Source of the DNA: Verrucomicrobiaceae bacterium
GTDB taxonomy: Bacteria > Verrucomicrobiota > Verrucomicrobiae > Verrucomicrobiales > Akkermansiaceae
Assembly (NCBI GenBank): GCA_947372405.1
Contig: CANBTO010000212.1
Span: 1 to 8,086, forward strand
Reading direction: 5' to 3'
Length of the DNA stretch: 8,086 nucleotides
The notes under the pieces are model-generated. The model saw only the letters and a list, made by a program, of their open reading frames with translations, had not been told where the DNA came from and made no database searches. The position numbers and the translations under genes are program-made. Below are positions 1 to 5,983 of the stretch, one piece after another (position 1 is the stretch's first letter; every line of letters begins with the position of its first letter).

Positions 1-789
1 GAGCTTGGCGCGTGTAGCGTTGTCCCCGTCCGCCTTGTTCACGGCTAACAGATCGGCGATTTCGATGACGCCTTTTTTCATGCCCTGGAGTTCGTCACCA
101 GCTCCGGAGATCATGATGAGCATGAAAAAATCCACCATCGAGCGCACGGTGATCTCGTTCTGGCCGACGCCGACGGTTTCCACGAGGATGACGTCGAATC
201 CTGCGGCCTCGCAGAGCAGCATGGTCTCGCGGCTCTTGCGGCCGACGCCGCCGAGCGAGCCGGCGGAAGGGGAGGGGCGGATGTAGGCGTTGCGCTGGCG
301 GACGAGGTTCTGCATGCGCGTTTTGTCGCCCAGAATGCTGCCGCCGGTGACGCTGCTGCTCGGATCCACGGCGAGCACCGCCACGCGGTGGCCTTGTTCG
401 CAGAGCTGGCAACCGAGGGATTCGATGAGGGTGCTCTTGCCTGCTCCGGGCACTCCGGTGATTCCCACGCGGATCGAGTTTCCGGTTTTCGGCAGCACGC
501 GTGCTAACAATTCCTGGGCAAGCGCCTCATGTTCCGGGTGGTTGCTCTCCACCAAGGTGATCGCTCTGGATAGAATGCCGATATCGGAGGTGAGAACGCC
601 GTGTTCGTAATCGTCGAGCGTGAGCTTGCGGCGTTTCGCAGGGGAGCGGAGGGTATCCGCCGAGCCGGTGGCCACGCCGGGCATGACGCGGCAGGCGAAA
701 CGCGGATCGTTTTCCGAGCCATCCGGCACCCAGTCCGGCATCGAGGAGGCCGGGTGGTGCGGAGCGCCGGTGGGATCCTCGGGTTTCAC
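1..789 (-). CDS. meaB: MeaB/ArgK-family GTPase, 3' end cut off by the window
   Basis: P-loop GTPase of the MeaB/ArgK (MMAA) family, SIMIBI class. Known members load and protect adenosylcobalamin-dependent methylmalonyl-CoA mutase or related acyl-CoA mutases in the cytosol. Visible motifs, numbered from the proposed start: Walker [10 protein letters not shown] (112-120), the family block [18 protein letters not shown] (142-159), the switch II/G3 region ETVGVGQ (204-210) and the base-specificity motif NKAD (251-254). The frame is open from the left edge, giving 263 codons; full-length members have roughly 330 residues, so about 70 are missing. I chose the GTG at 787-789 because AGGAAG sits just upstream, 13 bases after the parA stop. 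An ATG at 739-741 has no such site. The first ~75 residues are rich in Pro and charged residues and poorly conserved. It is very likely cotranscribed with parA. No mutase subunit is seen; it could lie beyond the left edge. Family very sure, start fairly sure. Confidence 0.93.
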   Translation of the reverse strand, partial: MKPEDPTGAPHHPASSMPDWVPDGSENDPRFACRVMPGVATGSADTLRSPAKRRKLTLDDYEHGVLTSDIGILSRAITLVESNHPEHEALAQELLARVLPKTGNSIRVGITGVPGAGKSTLIESLGCQLCEQGHRVAVLAVDPSSSVTGGSILGDKTRMQNLVRQRNAYIRPSPSAGSLGGVGRKSRETMLLCEAAGFDVILVETVGVGQNEITVRSMVDFFMLIMISGAGDELQGMKKGVIEIADLLAVNKADGDNATRAKL

Positions 790-802
790 GGGCTTCCTGC
801 GG

Positions 803-1609
803 TTAGAGATTGGCGGTGCCGCCCGCGAGCAGCGGACCGACGGCGGCGTGGCGGGTGAGAAACTCGTCGCCGAGCGAGCCGTAGGCCTGCGCGCCGAGGC
901 CGGCGGGATCATGCTCGAAGATGCTCTTGCCGTGGCTGGGTGCCTCGCCGATGCGGATCGTGCGCGGGATCATCGTGTGATACATCTGATCCGGGAAATA
1001 CTTGGAAACCTCGTCCACCACCTGCCGGGAGAGCAGCGTCCGGCCGTCGTACATCGTCATCACGATGCCTTCGAGGCGGATGTCCGGATTCGCGTCCGAG
1101 CCGCGGATCTGGTCGATGACGTGGACGATCTTCGCCAAGCCTTCGAGACCGAACCACTCGCACTGGAGCGGGATGAGGATCTCGTCGGCCGCAGCCAGCG
1201 CGGAGGTCATCAACACACCGAGCGAGGGCGGAGTGTCGAGGATGCAGAATTCGAAAAGGTCGTTGGGTTTCAGTCCCTGGAGGATGCGGCGGAGGCGGGT
1301 GAGGTGGTCGTCGCTGCGGGCGAGCTCGATTTCTACGCCGGCGAGGTCCATTTCCGATGGGACGAGCGAGAGGTTCTCGCGGCCGGTGGGCAGGATCTTG
1401 TCGTAAACGGTGGCCTCATCCATCAGCACGGGATACATACTGCCATTCTCCGGAGGCTCGATGCCGAGGCCACTGGTGCAGTTCGCCTGTGGATCGAGAT
1501 CCACCAGCAGCACCCGCTGGCCGCGGAGCGCGAGGGCGGCGGAGAGGTTCAGGGCGGTGGTGGTTTTACCCACGCCCCCCTTCTGGTTGGCTACGGCGAT
1601 CACTTTCAT
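803..1609 (-). CDS. parA: ParA/Soj-family chromosome partitioning ATPase
   Basis: Deviant Walker-type ATPase that, in known systems, forms nucleoid-bound dimers and moves ParB-parS complexes for chromosome or plasmid segregation. At 268 residues it has the size of small chromosomal Soj/ParA proteins, without the N-terminal helix-turn-helix of plasmid type Ia ParA. Visible motifs: deviant Walker A KGGVGKTT at 10-17 with signature Lys10 and catalytic-loop Lys15, Walker A' VDLDPQAN at 36-43, Walker B ILDTPPS at 123-129, the switch-like MTMYDGRT at 184-191 and the conserved [12 protein letters not shown] at 219-230. The ATG at 1607-1609 puts the P-loop 10 residues from the N-terminus, as usual; no clear Shine-Dalgarno precedes it. 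meaB follows 13 bases after its stop on the same strand, so they probably form an operon. The usual partner parB is absent, and no copy of the TGTTTCACGTGAAACA-type parS site was found. An orphan ParA that positions some other cargo is an alternative. Confidence 0.95.
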   Translation of the reverse strand: MKVIAVANQKGGVGKTTTALNLSAALALRGQRVLLVDLDPQANCTSGLGIEPPENGSMYPVLMDEATVYDKILPTGRENLSLVPSEMDLAGVEIELARSDDHLTRLRRILQGLKPNDLFEFCILDTPPSLGVLMTSALAAADEILIPLQCEWFGLEGLAKIVHVIDQIRGSDANPDIRLEGIVMTMYDGRTLLSRQVVDEVSKYFPDQMYHTMIPRTIRIGEAPSHGKSIFEHDPAGLGAQAYGSLGDEFLTRHAAVGPLLAGGTANL

Positions 1610-1912
1610 GCGGAAATGGTCCGGATTCGGACGCGGATACAGTCACGGGAGGATGCCCCGCTGGCAATCAAAACCGCAAAAAGGGAAAGTGCCGTTCCCT
1701 GATCGTGGCTGGAACTGTCTGTCCCAGGCTGCATTCCATGGGATCGCTTCCAATGCCCCGTCGCTGACCGGGTCCGTGGTGAGGGTTTGCCATGGGAAAA
1801 TTCCTCGCGAAACGCTGTCTCCCGCTCTACGACTCAACCGTGCCCGGTATTCGCCACGAAACTCTCGCCAACAGGCGTGGAGCGGTGGCTCTCGCGGTTC
1901 CTGATGTTTTCC
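1610..1912. other. Divergent intergenic region between parA and a small membrane protein gene
   Basis: About 300 bases between the minus-strand parA and the plus-strand membrane protein gene. It must carry both promoters, but I see no convincing -35/-10 pair. Short open frames here on either strand lack recognisable domains. The only structure noted is a terminator-like hairpin on the minus strand at 1678-1700. Confidence 0.5.
1678..1700 (-). terminator. Terminator-like hairpin upstream of parA
   Basis: Read on the minus strand, AGGGAA (1700-1695) pairs with TTCCCT (1687-1682) around a 7-nt loop and is followed by a run of five T (1682-1678, the first T shared with the stem). The stem is only 6 bp. 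It lies about 70 bases before the parA start, so it could be a weak terminator of incoming minus-strand transcription or a leader attenuator. No gene on that strand ends just before it. Confidence 0.3.
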
Positions 1913-2245
1913 ATGAATGGATTGAACTGCTCGCCAGACATCTCCGCACGTCCATCGCGTCGGTCATGGCTTGTGGTTTGGTTCGGTGTATCCACATTTC
2001 TCGGCATCGGAGCTTCGCTCATTCCTTGGGGTTCGCCTGCCACGTTCCACGGCACAGGTTTTCCGGTGTTCACCGTCGCATGGGACCGGTCGCAGAGCAG
2101 TGGTCAGTTTATCGACTACCCGAACCCACTTGGATACGTCTTCAATCCGGCGCTCATCTTTGGTGCTGGCATCGTATTCTGGCTAGCGTTTCGTTTCTTT
2201 GCCTTCCTTTGGCGGAGGTTCTCTTCTTCCTCCATCTCCGAGTAG
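1913..2245 (+). CDS. Small two-span membrane protein, function unknown
   Basis: A 110-residue protein if started at the ATG at 1913. The frame is open further upstream, with ATGs at 1904 and 1787, but the upstream residues look non-coding. Two hydrophobic segments are visible: residues 19-39 (starting SWLVVWFGVSTFLG) and 78-100 (FNPALIFGAGIVFW and on). Between them is a loop of about 38 residues containing IPWG, GTGFPVFTVAWDR and the Tyr/Pro/Asn motif DYPNPLG. The tail is short and basic, then serine-rich (RRFSSSSISE). This layout (short cytoplasmic N-terminus, span, aromatic loop with a WDR and YxNP-type motif, span, basic end) resembles uncharacterised small membrane proteins I associate with Planctomycetes and Verrucomicrobia; that is from memory, not a search. 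It is the first plus-strand gene, 42 bases before the DUF2071 gene, and may share its transcript. No function is proposed. The start is uncertain and has no ribosome binding site. Confidence 0.72.
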   Translation: MNGLNCSPDISARPSRRSWLVVWFGVSTFLGIGASLIPWGSPATFHGTGFPVFTVAWDRSQSSGQFIDYPNPLGYVFNPALIFGAGIVFWLAFRFFAFLWRRFSSSSISE

Positions 2246-2287
2246 CCCTGCTCAAAACCACTGGCTTGAGACATTAGCCACTCCACC

Positions 2288-3037
2288 ATGCGTCTCCCAG
2301 TCATCCACGGTCTCATTCGTCGCAGGTTGCTCGTCAACTTCCGGGTGGACGCGGAGGTGATGGGACGTTTTTTGCCTTCGCCGTTCCGCCCCAAGCTGCA
2401 CCGTGGCCACGCGATCGTCGGCATCTGTCTGATCCGATTGGAGCAGATCCGTCCGGGCTGGCTTCCGCAGTGCTGCGGCTTGGCCAGCGAGAACGCCGCC
2501 CATCGCATCGCCGTTGTTTGGAACGAGCCTTCGGGTGAGGAGCGCGAGGGGGTGTTCATCCCGCGCCGCGACACCGACTCCTGGCTCAACCATTTCGCGG
2601 GCGGTCGCATCTTTCCAGGGGAACATCAGTTGGCGGATTTCACCGTCACTGACGACGGCTCCCGGATTTCCATGGCCATCCATGCGCGCGACGGACGCAT
2701 GGCTGTCGAGCTGCGTGCTCGTGAGAGCGATGTCTTGCCTGAGTCTTCCTGCTTCGAGTCGCTGTCAGATTCATCTTCCTTCTTCGAGGGCGGCTGCGTC
2801 GGCTACTCCGTCACCCGCGAGGGTTGCCGTCTCGATGGCATCCGGCTTCAGACCGACGCATGGCAGGTGCGTCCGCTCGCGGTCGAGCACGTCGAGTCTT
2901 CGTTCTTCGCCGACGAGTCGGTATTTCCGGCCGGAAGCATCACCTTCGACCACGCCCTGATCATGCGTGACATCCGCCATCAGTGGCACGGGGAGGCCGA
3001 TAAGTTGATCGAACGATCGCCTGACCGGATGCGTTGA
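2288..3037 (+). CDS. DUF2071 (YqjF-like) family protein
   Basis: A soluble 249-residue protein matching the DUF2071/YqjF family (COG3361-like), whose fold is related to acetoacetate decarboxylase but whose activity is unknown. Recognisable family features: the opening RRRLLVNFRVDAEVMGRFLP (11-30), where a strand leads into the PxPF-type PSPFRPKLHRG (30-40), GICLIRLEQIRPG (45-57), the central ENAAHRIAVVW (69-79), and the most conserved block GVFIPRRDTDSWLN followed by HFAGGRIFPGEH (88-113). The C-terminal half has FFEGGCVGYS (165-174) and the late HVESSFF (201-207), also typical. There is no signal peptide or membrane span, so it is probably cytoplasmic. The ATG at 2288 fits the family N-terminus, although the upstream CACTCCACC offers no Shine-Dalgarno. 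A strong hairpin follows 7 bases after the stop. Family assignment is from memory of the conserved blocks; no substrate can be named. Confidence 0.9.
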   Translation: MRLPVIHGLIRRRLLVNFRVDAEVMGRFLPSPFRPKLHRGHAIVGICLIRLEQIRPGWLPQCCGLASENAAHRIAVVWNEPSGEEREGVFIPRRDTDSWLNHFAGGRIFPGEHQLADFTVTDDGSRISMAIHARDGRMAVELRARESDVLPESSCFESLSDSSSFFEGGCVGYSVTREGCRLDGIRLQTDAWQVRPLAVEHVESSFFADESVFPAGSITFDHALIMRDIRHQWHGEADKLIERSPDRMR

Positions 3038-3044
3038 AACGGTT

Positions 3045-3076
3045 GGAGAGGTTCTGTATATGGTAACAGACTCTCC
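3045..3076 (+). terminator. Hairpin after the DUF2071 gene, possible terminator without T-tract
   Basis: GGAGAG (3045-3050) pairs with CTCTCC (3071-3076), and after a 2-nt bulge TCTGT (3053-3057) pairs with ACAGA (3066-3070), leaving an 8-nt loop. It begins 7 bases after the stop codon. No T-run follows, so it may stabilise the 3' end or act as a bidirectional or Rho-dependent end rather than a classic intrinsic terminator. Confidence 0.45.
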
Positions 3077-3222
3077 GCGCCATCATGACAGCGGCAGTCA
3101 TTTCGGAATCCGGGTGGAAACGCCAATGCATCCGATTGCCCGTTGATGTGGGCTTGGAGAACGAAACTGCCGGAACATTCGGCTTGGTCGGTAATGCTGG
3201 TTGTGTGCATGTATTGTGAATC

Positions 3223-3741
3223 ATGAACAAAGCCCACGGAAAATCCCGCATCCACTTCACTCTCGCCGCATGCTGGTGTGTGACCGGTTTGCTAACGCTG
3301 CTTGCCGGGAAAACATCCGCCGAGCCCGAGGGTGCCAAGCTGCTGGTCTCCAGCGTCAAGGAAACGGACACCGCCATGAAAAAACCTGCTCCCGAAGACA
3401 GCGAGTGGACCCTCACCGAACTCAACGGGAAAGCGGTCGCCGCCGCCGGGAAGCGTGAAGCGCAGTCGCTGAAATTCGATGCTGAGAAAAAACGGGTGAC
3501 CGGATTCGCCGGAGTGAACCGGTTTTTCGGTGGTTATGAACGTGATGGTGACAAGCTGAAATTCGACCGCCTGGCATCGACGCGCATGGGAGGTCCGCCG
3601 GAAGCGATGAAGTCGGAACAGGCATTTATCAAAGCTCTCGGAGATGTCAGTCAATGGCGGATCGTCGATGGGGTGTTGGAGCTCATGCAAAAAGACAAGG
3701 TCGTCGCACGTTTTTCAGGCGCCAAGGCTGAGGCCAAGTGA
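3223..3741 (+). CDS. Exported META-domain (HslJ-like) protein
   Basis: A 172-residue protein with a Sec-type signal peptide: basic N-terminus (K3, K7, R9), hydrophobic core at about 12-29 and a likely cut after TSA (31-33). A linker to about residue 58 leads to one META domain (about 61-164). The domain opens with WTLTELNGK (62-70) and continues with LKFDAEKKRVTGFAGVNRFF (83-102), LKFDRLASTRMGGPPEAM (112-129), EQAFIKAL (132-139) and the closing WRIVDGVLELM...VARF. META proteins such as E. coli HslJ are envelope proteins linked to stress or novobiocin tolerance; their biochemical role is not established. The two cysteines usual in this domain (GCN and TxMxC) are Val98 and Gly124 here. LAAC at 14-17 resembles a lipobox but has no hydrophobic stretch before it, so a lipoprotein is unlikely. 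No Shine-Dalgarno precedes the ATG. The stop codon lies inside a 14-bp direct repeat that flanks the downstream MITE-like element. Confidence 0.92.
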   Translation: MNKAHGKSRIHFTLAACWCVTGLLTLLAGKTSAEPEGAKLLVSSVKETDTAMKKPAPEDSEWTLTELNGKAVAAAGKREAQSLKFDAEKKRVTGFAGVNRFFGGYERDGDKLKFDRLASTRMGGPPEAMKSEQAFIKALGDVSQWRIVDGVLELMQKDKVVARFSGAKAEAK

Positions 3742-3747
3742 GCGCAT
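3734..3747 (+). repeat. Left 14-bp direct repeat flanking MITE-like element
   Basis: CCAAGTGAGCGCAT, identical to 3998-4011. It includes the last Lys codon and the stop of the META gene. It looks like a target-site duplication generated when the element at about 3750-3999 inserted. Confidence 0.6.
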
Positions 3748-3749
3748 CA

Positions 3750-3999
3750 GGGCAACCAAGCTAGGGAATATTTAACCGCAGATTCACGCAGATGAAAGAG
3801 AGCTGAGATCAAAATAATTGGGCAAGGGGGAAAATGTGTCCGGAACACGGTCGAAAACTCTACGGTTGCTTCCAAATCCGCGTCCATCTGAGTTCATTTG
3901 ACTCAAATTCGGATATTCCAGTTCGTCCATCTCCGCTGCGCTGCGGTTGCGGTTCATTCTCTCTTTGTCGGAAACCAATCCTCCCTAGCTTGATCGCCC
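3750..3999. mobile_element. MITE-like non-coding element, ~250 bp with 18-bp terminal inverted repeats
   Basis: The left end GGGCAACCAAGCTAGGGA (3750-3767) and the right end TCCCTAGCTTGATCGCCC (3982-3999) are inverted repeats matching at 16 of 18 positions, with the 11-bp core CAAGCTAGGGA perfect. Just outside and partly overlapping are the perfect 14-bp direct repeats 3734-3747 and 3998-4011. The interior has CGCAGAT-type words (AACCGCAGATTCACGCAGAT near 3774-3793; ATCCGCGTCCATCTGAG near 3879-3895), a kind of intergenic repeat I recall from Verrucomicrobia. No transposase is encoded; a 64-codon minus-strand frame inside has no family features. Size, inverted ends and flanking duplication fit a MITE moved by a transposase elsewhere. 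It fills most of the gap between the META gene and the propeller gene. Confidence 0.55.
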
Positions 4000-4011
4000 A
4001 AGTGAGCGCAT
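3998..4011 (+). repeat. Right 14-bp direct repeat flanking MITE-like element
   Basis: CCAAGTGAGCGCAT, the second copy of 3734-3747. Its first two bases overlap the right terminal inverted repeat. The sequence after it (GACAATC) would be the original downstream flank of the META gene. Confidence 0.6.
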
Positions 4012-4039
4012 GACAATCTATTTCTGTCAATCTATTTCT
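4012..4039 (+). repeat. 14-bp tandem repeat, two units
   Basis: GACAATCTATTTCT (4012-4025) is followed directly by GTCAATCTATTTCT (4026-4039), 13 of 14 identical, and then TTGAC. It lies just before a possible -35 box, about 33 bases upstream of the propeller gene start, so it may be a regulator site or simply slippage. Confidence 0.5.
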
Positions 4040-4066
4040 TGACGCATCCTGCCAAACTCATAGTGT
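4039..4066 (+). promoter_or_regulatory. Possible sigma-70-like promoter of the propeller gene
   Basis: TTGACG (4039-4044) is a near-consensus -35 box. The best-spaced -10 is TAGTGT (4061-4066, 16-nt spacer), a weak match. If right, transcription would begin at or next to the ATG at 4073, making a leaderless or nearly leaderless mRNA, in line with the missing Shine-Dalgarno. Confidence 0.25.
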
Positions 4067-4072
4067 GCAGGG

Positions 4073-5170
4073 ATGAATGCGAAAAATTTCCGCAGGTTTT
4101 CATCACGTCTGGGATGCATGGTTTCGGCCTTCATCCTGTTGGCATCAAGCACCGGACTCATCGCCCAGAACTTGATCTACTACGCCGCCGCCACAAGCGA
4201 CGTAAAAAGCGCCAGGCCCGGAACTGGCGCGGCAGGACCTTCGATCGCCAGCAATTTGTTCAGGGGGGCGGCCACCGGAGCGGCGCGAAACATCCAGATC
4301 GATCCCAACGACCATCTGCTCTGGTATTCCAATACCGATGGCTCTCTTGACTCGATCCGGCTCACTGACCTAACCCGCGGCCCGACCATTTCCAGCGGGG
4401 TGTTCAACGGCGCGAACCCGGGAGGCGAACGCCATTTCAGCATCGATCCGGCCCGCAATCTTCTATATGTGTCCATCACGGACAACACGGTGCAAATCAT
4501 CAGCCTCATCACCAAACAGGAGGTGGGGGTCATAGCTTCCAGCAACTTTTATGGCGGGATTATCGGCGGATACCGCCACACGACCATCGATTATGTGAAC
4601 AACGTCATGTATTACGCGGCGACCGACAACTCGATCCACTCGTTCAACCTCAAGACCTTCAAGGCCGGGCCGACGATTCCTGGCAACAGCATCAAGGGTG
4701 CCGTGACCGGCGGCTACCGGCATCTGATCTACAATCCGAACTCCCGCCTGCTTCACTATGCGACCACCGGGAACTCCATCGAGTCCATCAACCCATTGAC
4801 CTTGGCCGACGGACCTTCCATCGCGAGCAACAAGGTCCTGGGCGGTGCCACAGGCGCGGGCCGTCCGATCACCGTCGACACGCCTGTCGCGAAGTTGGAC
4901 AAAACAGCGCCGGTTCTGGTCGTCAATGGCGGGAACATGTTCACGACCACGAAATTCAAGTTTGTCCTGCAGGGAACCGCAAACGACGCTTGCAACACCG
5001 CATACGTAACCTACCAGTTCAACTCCATCATCACCCGGAATGCAACTGGAGGAGCCTCATGGAGCATTCCTCTCACCTTGTCGCAGGGATTGAACACGAT
5101 AAAAATCTACGCCACCGACCTCGCCGGCAACCGATCCGGACCGGTCAATGTGACGGTGATCAAGAATTGA
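4073..5170 (+). CDS. Exported protein with five 48-residue propeller-like repeats and a C-terminal Ig-like domain
   Basis: A 365-residue exported protein. The signal peptide has basic residues R7, R8 and R12, a hydrophobic core from about 14 to 30 and a likely cut near IAQ (30-32). Residues 34-273 are five repeats of exactly 48 residues each, starting at 34, 82, 130, 178 and 226 without insertions or deletions. The pattern is LLYYA-TDNSI-S-NL-T, GPTIASN, GAATGGYRH, then IDP-N. Repeats 2-5 are most alike; the last ends in TVDTPVA. This resembles YWTD/NHL-type beta-propeller blades and suggests a small propeller for binding a protein or glycan. Residues 276-363 form a bacterial Ig-like beta-sandwich (DKTAPVLVVNGG, LQGTANDA, WSIPLTLSQGLNTIKIYATD, LAGNRSGP). 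No enzymatic motif or membrane anchor is seen, so it is periplasmic, surface or secreted. It stands alone in its direction with a MITE-like element before and a palindromic repeat after. The particular ligand cannot be told from sequence. Confidence 0.9.
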   Translation: MNAKNFRRFSSRLGCMVSAFILLASSTGLIAQNLIYYAAATSDVKSARPGTGAAGPSIASNLFRGAATGAARNIQIDPNDHLLWYSNTDGSLDSIRLTDLTRGPTISSGVFNGANPGGERHFSIDPARNLLYVSITDNTVQIISLITKQEVGVIASSNFYGGIIGGYRHTTIDYVNNVMYYAATDNSIHSFNLKTFKAGPTIPGNSIKGAVTGGYRHLIYNPNSRLLHYATTGNSIESINPLTLADGPSIASNKVLGGATGAGRPITVDTPVAKLDKTAPVLVVNGGNMFTTTKFKFVLQGTANDACNTAYVTYQFNSIITRNATGGASWSIPLTLSQGLNTIKIYATDLAGNRSGPVNVTVIKN

Positions 5171-5197
5171 AAAACCTGAGCCGTTCATTACAAGGAG

Positions 5198-5216
5198 CGG
5201 CGGAACATGTCCGCCG
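5198..5216. repeat. REP-like palindromic repeat, copy 1
   Basis: CGGCGGA-ACATG-TCCGCCG: a perfect 7-bp stem with a 5-nt loop, 27 bases after the stop of the propeller gene and preceded by TACAAGGAG. It is the same unit as 5772-5790 (one loop base differs) and is partly shared with 5327-5355. There is no T-run, so it is not a classic terminator. It could serve in 3'-end stabilisation. Confidence 0.65.
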
Positions 5217-5326
5217 ACGTCGATGGAGCGACGATGAAAAGACCCTCGCGCACTTCATGGGCCAAGCATCCGCACGGGGGATCATGCATGGGCCCTCCTT
5301 TGTGAAAACGGCAGCGAGGTCTTCAA

Positions 5327-5355
5327 TACAAGGAGTGGCGAAGACGGGTGTCCGC
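5327..5355. repeat. REP-like repeat, diverged copy 2
   Basis: It begins with the same TACAAGGAG as copy 1, then TGGCGAAGACGGG and TGTCCGC. The stem is broken by changes in the left arm and a longer middle. It starts 138 bases downstream of the corresponding point in copy 1. The similarity is clear at the ends but weak inside. Confidence 0.45.
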
Positions 5356-5512
5356 AGATACGACTGTGTTGCGGAAGCAACGCCTCGAAGGGGAACGAGA
5401 TGATGGGCGAGGTGAACGCGAGAGACCCAAGCATGCGGGCGTGACCGATCCTGTTGAAGTGGAATGATGGAAGGGAACTTGATTCGCGGTAAACCCATGC
5501 GTAGTGTTTCCG

Positions 5513-5761
5513 ATGGCCACCTCAAAAGCATCCTTCAGCATCGCGTCCATTCTCGCGATCATCCTGGCAATCCTCAGTTTCAAGGTTGGAGCGATTTCCG
5601 GCCTTCTTCTGGCGGCTGGCGCTCTCCTCTTCGGGTTATTCGGGCTGGTGCTCGCGCTTTCTCCGGACACTCGGGGCGGCATGCTCAGCATGCTGGCAGT
5701 CCTGATGAGCCTCGTTGGCGTGATCGCCGCCATCGTGAAAGCGATCATGTGGTTCTTCTGA
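5513..5761 (+). CDS. Small hydrophobic membrane protein, function unknown
   Basis: An 82-residue protein, almost entirely hydrophobic after the opening MATSKASF. Likely spans: about 8-24 (FSIASILAIILAILSF), 26-49 (rich in Gly, Ala and Leu) and 56-75, with the polar turn SPDTRGG (50-56) between the second and third. It ends in KAIMWFF. It resembles uncharacterised small inner-membrane proteins that begin FSIASI and contain SPxxRGG, which I associate with Verrucomicrobia; this is from memory. The ATG at 5513 is preferred to an in-frame GTG at 5504 because the conserved-looking part starts with MATSK; neither has a Shine-Dalgarno. A REP-like palindrome begins 11 bases after its stop. Strong hydrophobic periodicity and the clean end argue that it is a true gene. 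Function unknown. Confidence 0.83.
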   Translation: MATSKASFSIASILAIILAILSFKVGAISGLLLAAGALLFGLFGLVLALSPDTRGGMLSMLAVLMSLVGVIAAIVKAIMWFF

Positions 5762-5771
5762 AAACGAGTAG

Positions 5772-5790
5772 CGGCGGAACGTGTCCGCCG
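5772..5790. repeat. REP-like palindromic repeat, copy 3
   Basis: CGGCGGA-ACGTG-TCCGCCG: a perfect 7-bp stem and 5-nt loop, identical to copy 1 at 5198-5216 except one loop base. It starts just 11 bases after the stop of the small hydrophobic protein gene. Two perfect copies directly behind two different genes suggest a dispersed 3'-end repeat. Confidence 0.65.
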
Positions 5791-5816
5791 ATGCGGAAGA
5801 GTGGTGCGGGGAAGCT

Positions 5817-5844
5817 GAGGGAATGCTGGGTGGATGTGAACCCG
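5817..5844 (+). repeat. 28-bp dispersed repeat, copy 1
   Basis: It begins GAGGGAATGCTGGG and ends GGATGTGAACCCG. It matches 6560-6587 at 25 of 28 positions. Both copies follow a hairpin repeat and start 27-30 bases after the word GATGCG, so the shared unit may be longer but diverged. Confidence 0.6.
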
Positions 5845-5956
5845 AGGGACCTGATCCCATACACATCACTCCAAGACGGATCCCTTGCATTCAGCATCAT
5901 ACGCGGAGCAATCCGCAAACGATGCACAGATCCGCAATGGTCAGTCATATAGAAGG

Positions 5957-5981
5957 TGATCGGGTTTTTCTGTTCCGATCA
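5957..5981 (+). promoter_or_regulatory. Hairpin abutting the start of the next gene
   Basis: TGATCGG (5957-5963) pairs with CCGATCA (5975-5981) around an 11-nt loop containing TTTTT. It ends two bases before the ATG at 5984, where it could affect ribosome access or, less likely, end transcription. No known riboswitch is recognised. Confidence 0.3.
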
Positions 5982-5983
5982 AC

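Larger units (their letters stand above)
5171..5512. other. Intergenic region with two copies of a palindromic repeat
   Basis: About 340 bases without a credible gene. It holds a perfect REP-like hairpin at 5198-5216 and a diverged relative at about 5327-5355, both entered by TACAAGGAG. The remainder (about 5360-5512) shows no recognisable structure; it must include the promoter of the next gene, which I cannot place. Confidence 0.5.

Noticed and set aside
783..790. GTTTCACG, a half-match to a parS site, next to the parA stop (another near 7013)
   Set aside because: Neither extends to the 16-bp palindrome TGTTTCACGTGAAACA; half-sites of this length are expected by chance.
620..1702. A 360-codon plus-strand open frame across the parA-meaB region
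   Set aside because: It is antisense to parA and the start of meaB, which carry unmistakable family motifs; the frame translates to Arg/Glu/Ala-rich sequence without domains.
1792..2277. A 161-codon plus-strand frame overlapping the two-span membrane protein
   Set aside because: It is Cys/His/Arg-rich with no coherent spans, whereas the alternative frame gives two clean membrane segments and a motif-bearing loop.
3250..3276. LAAC lipobox in the META protein leader
   Set aside because: The cysteine would be residue 17 with no hydrophobic core before it; the longer segment ending TSA fits an ordinary signal peptide.
3784..3978. A 64-codon minus-strand frame inside the MITE-like element
   Set aside because: It lies wholly within the inverted-repeat element, has no recognisable family, and is best seen as chance translation of repeat DNA.
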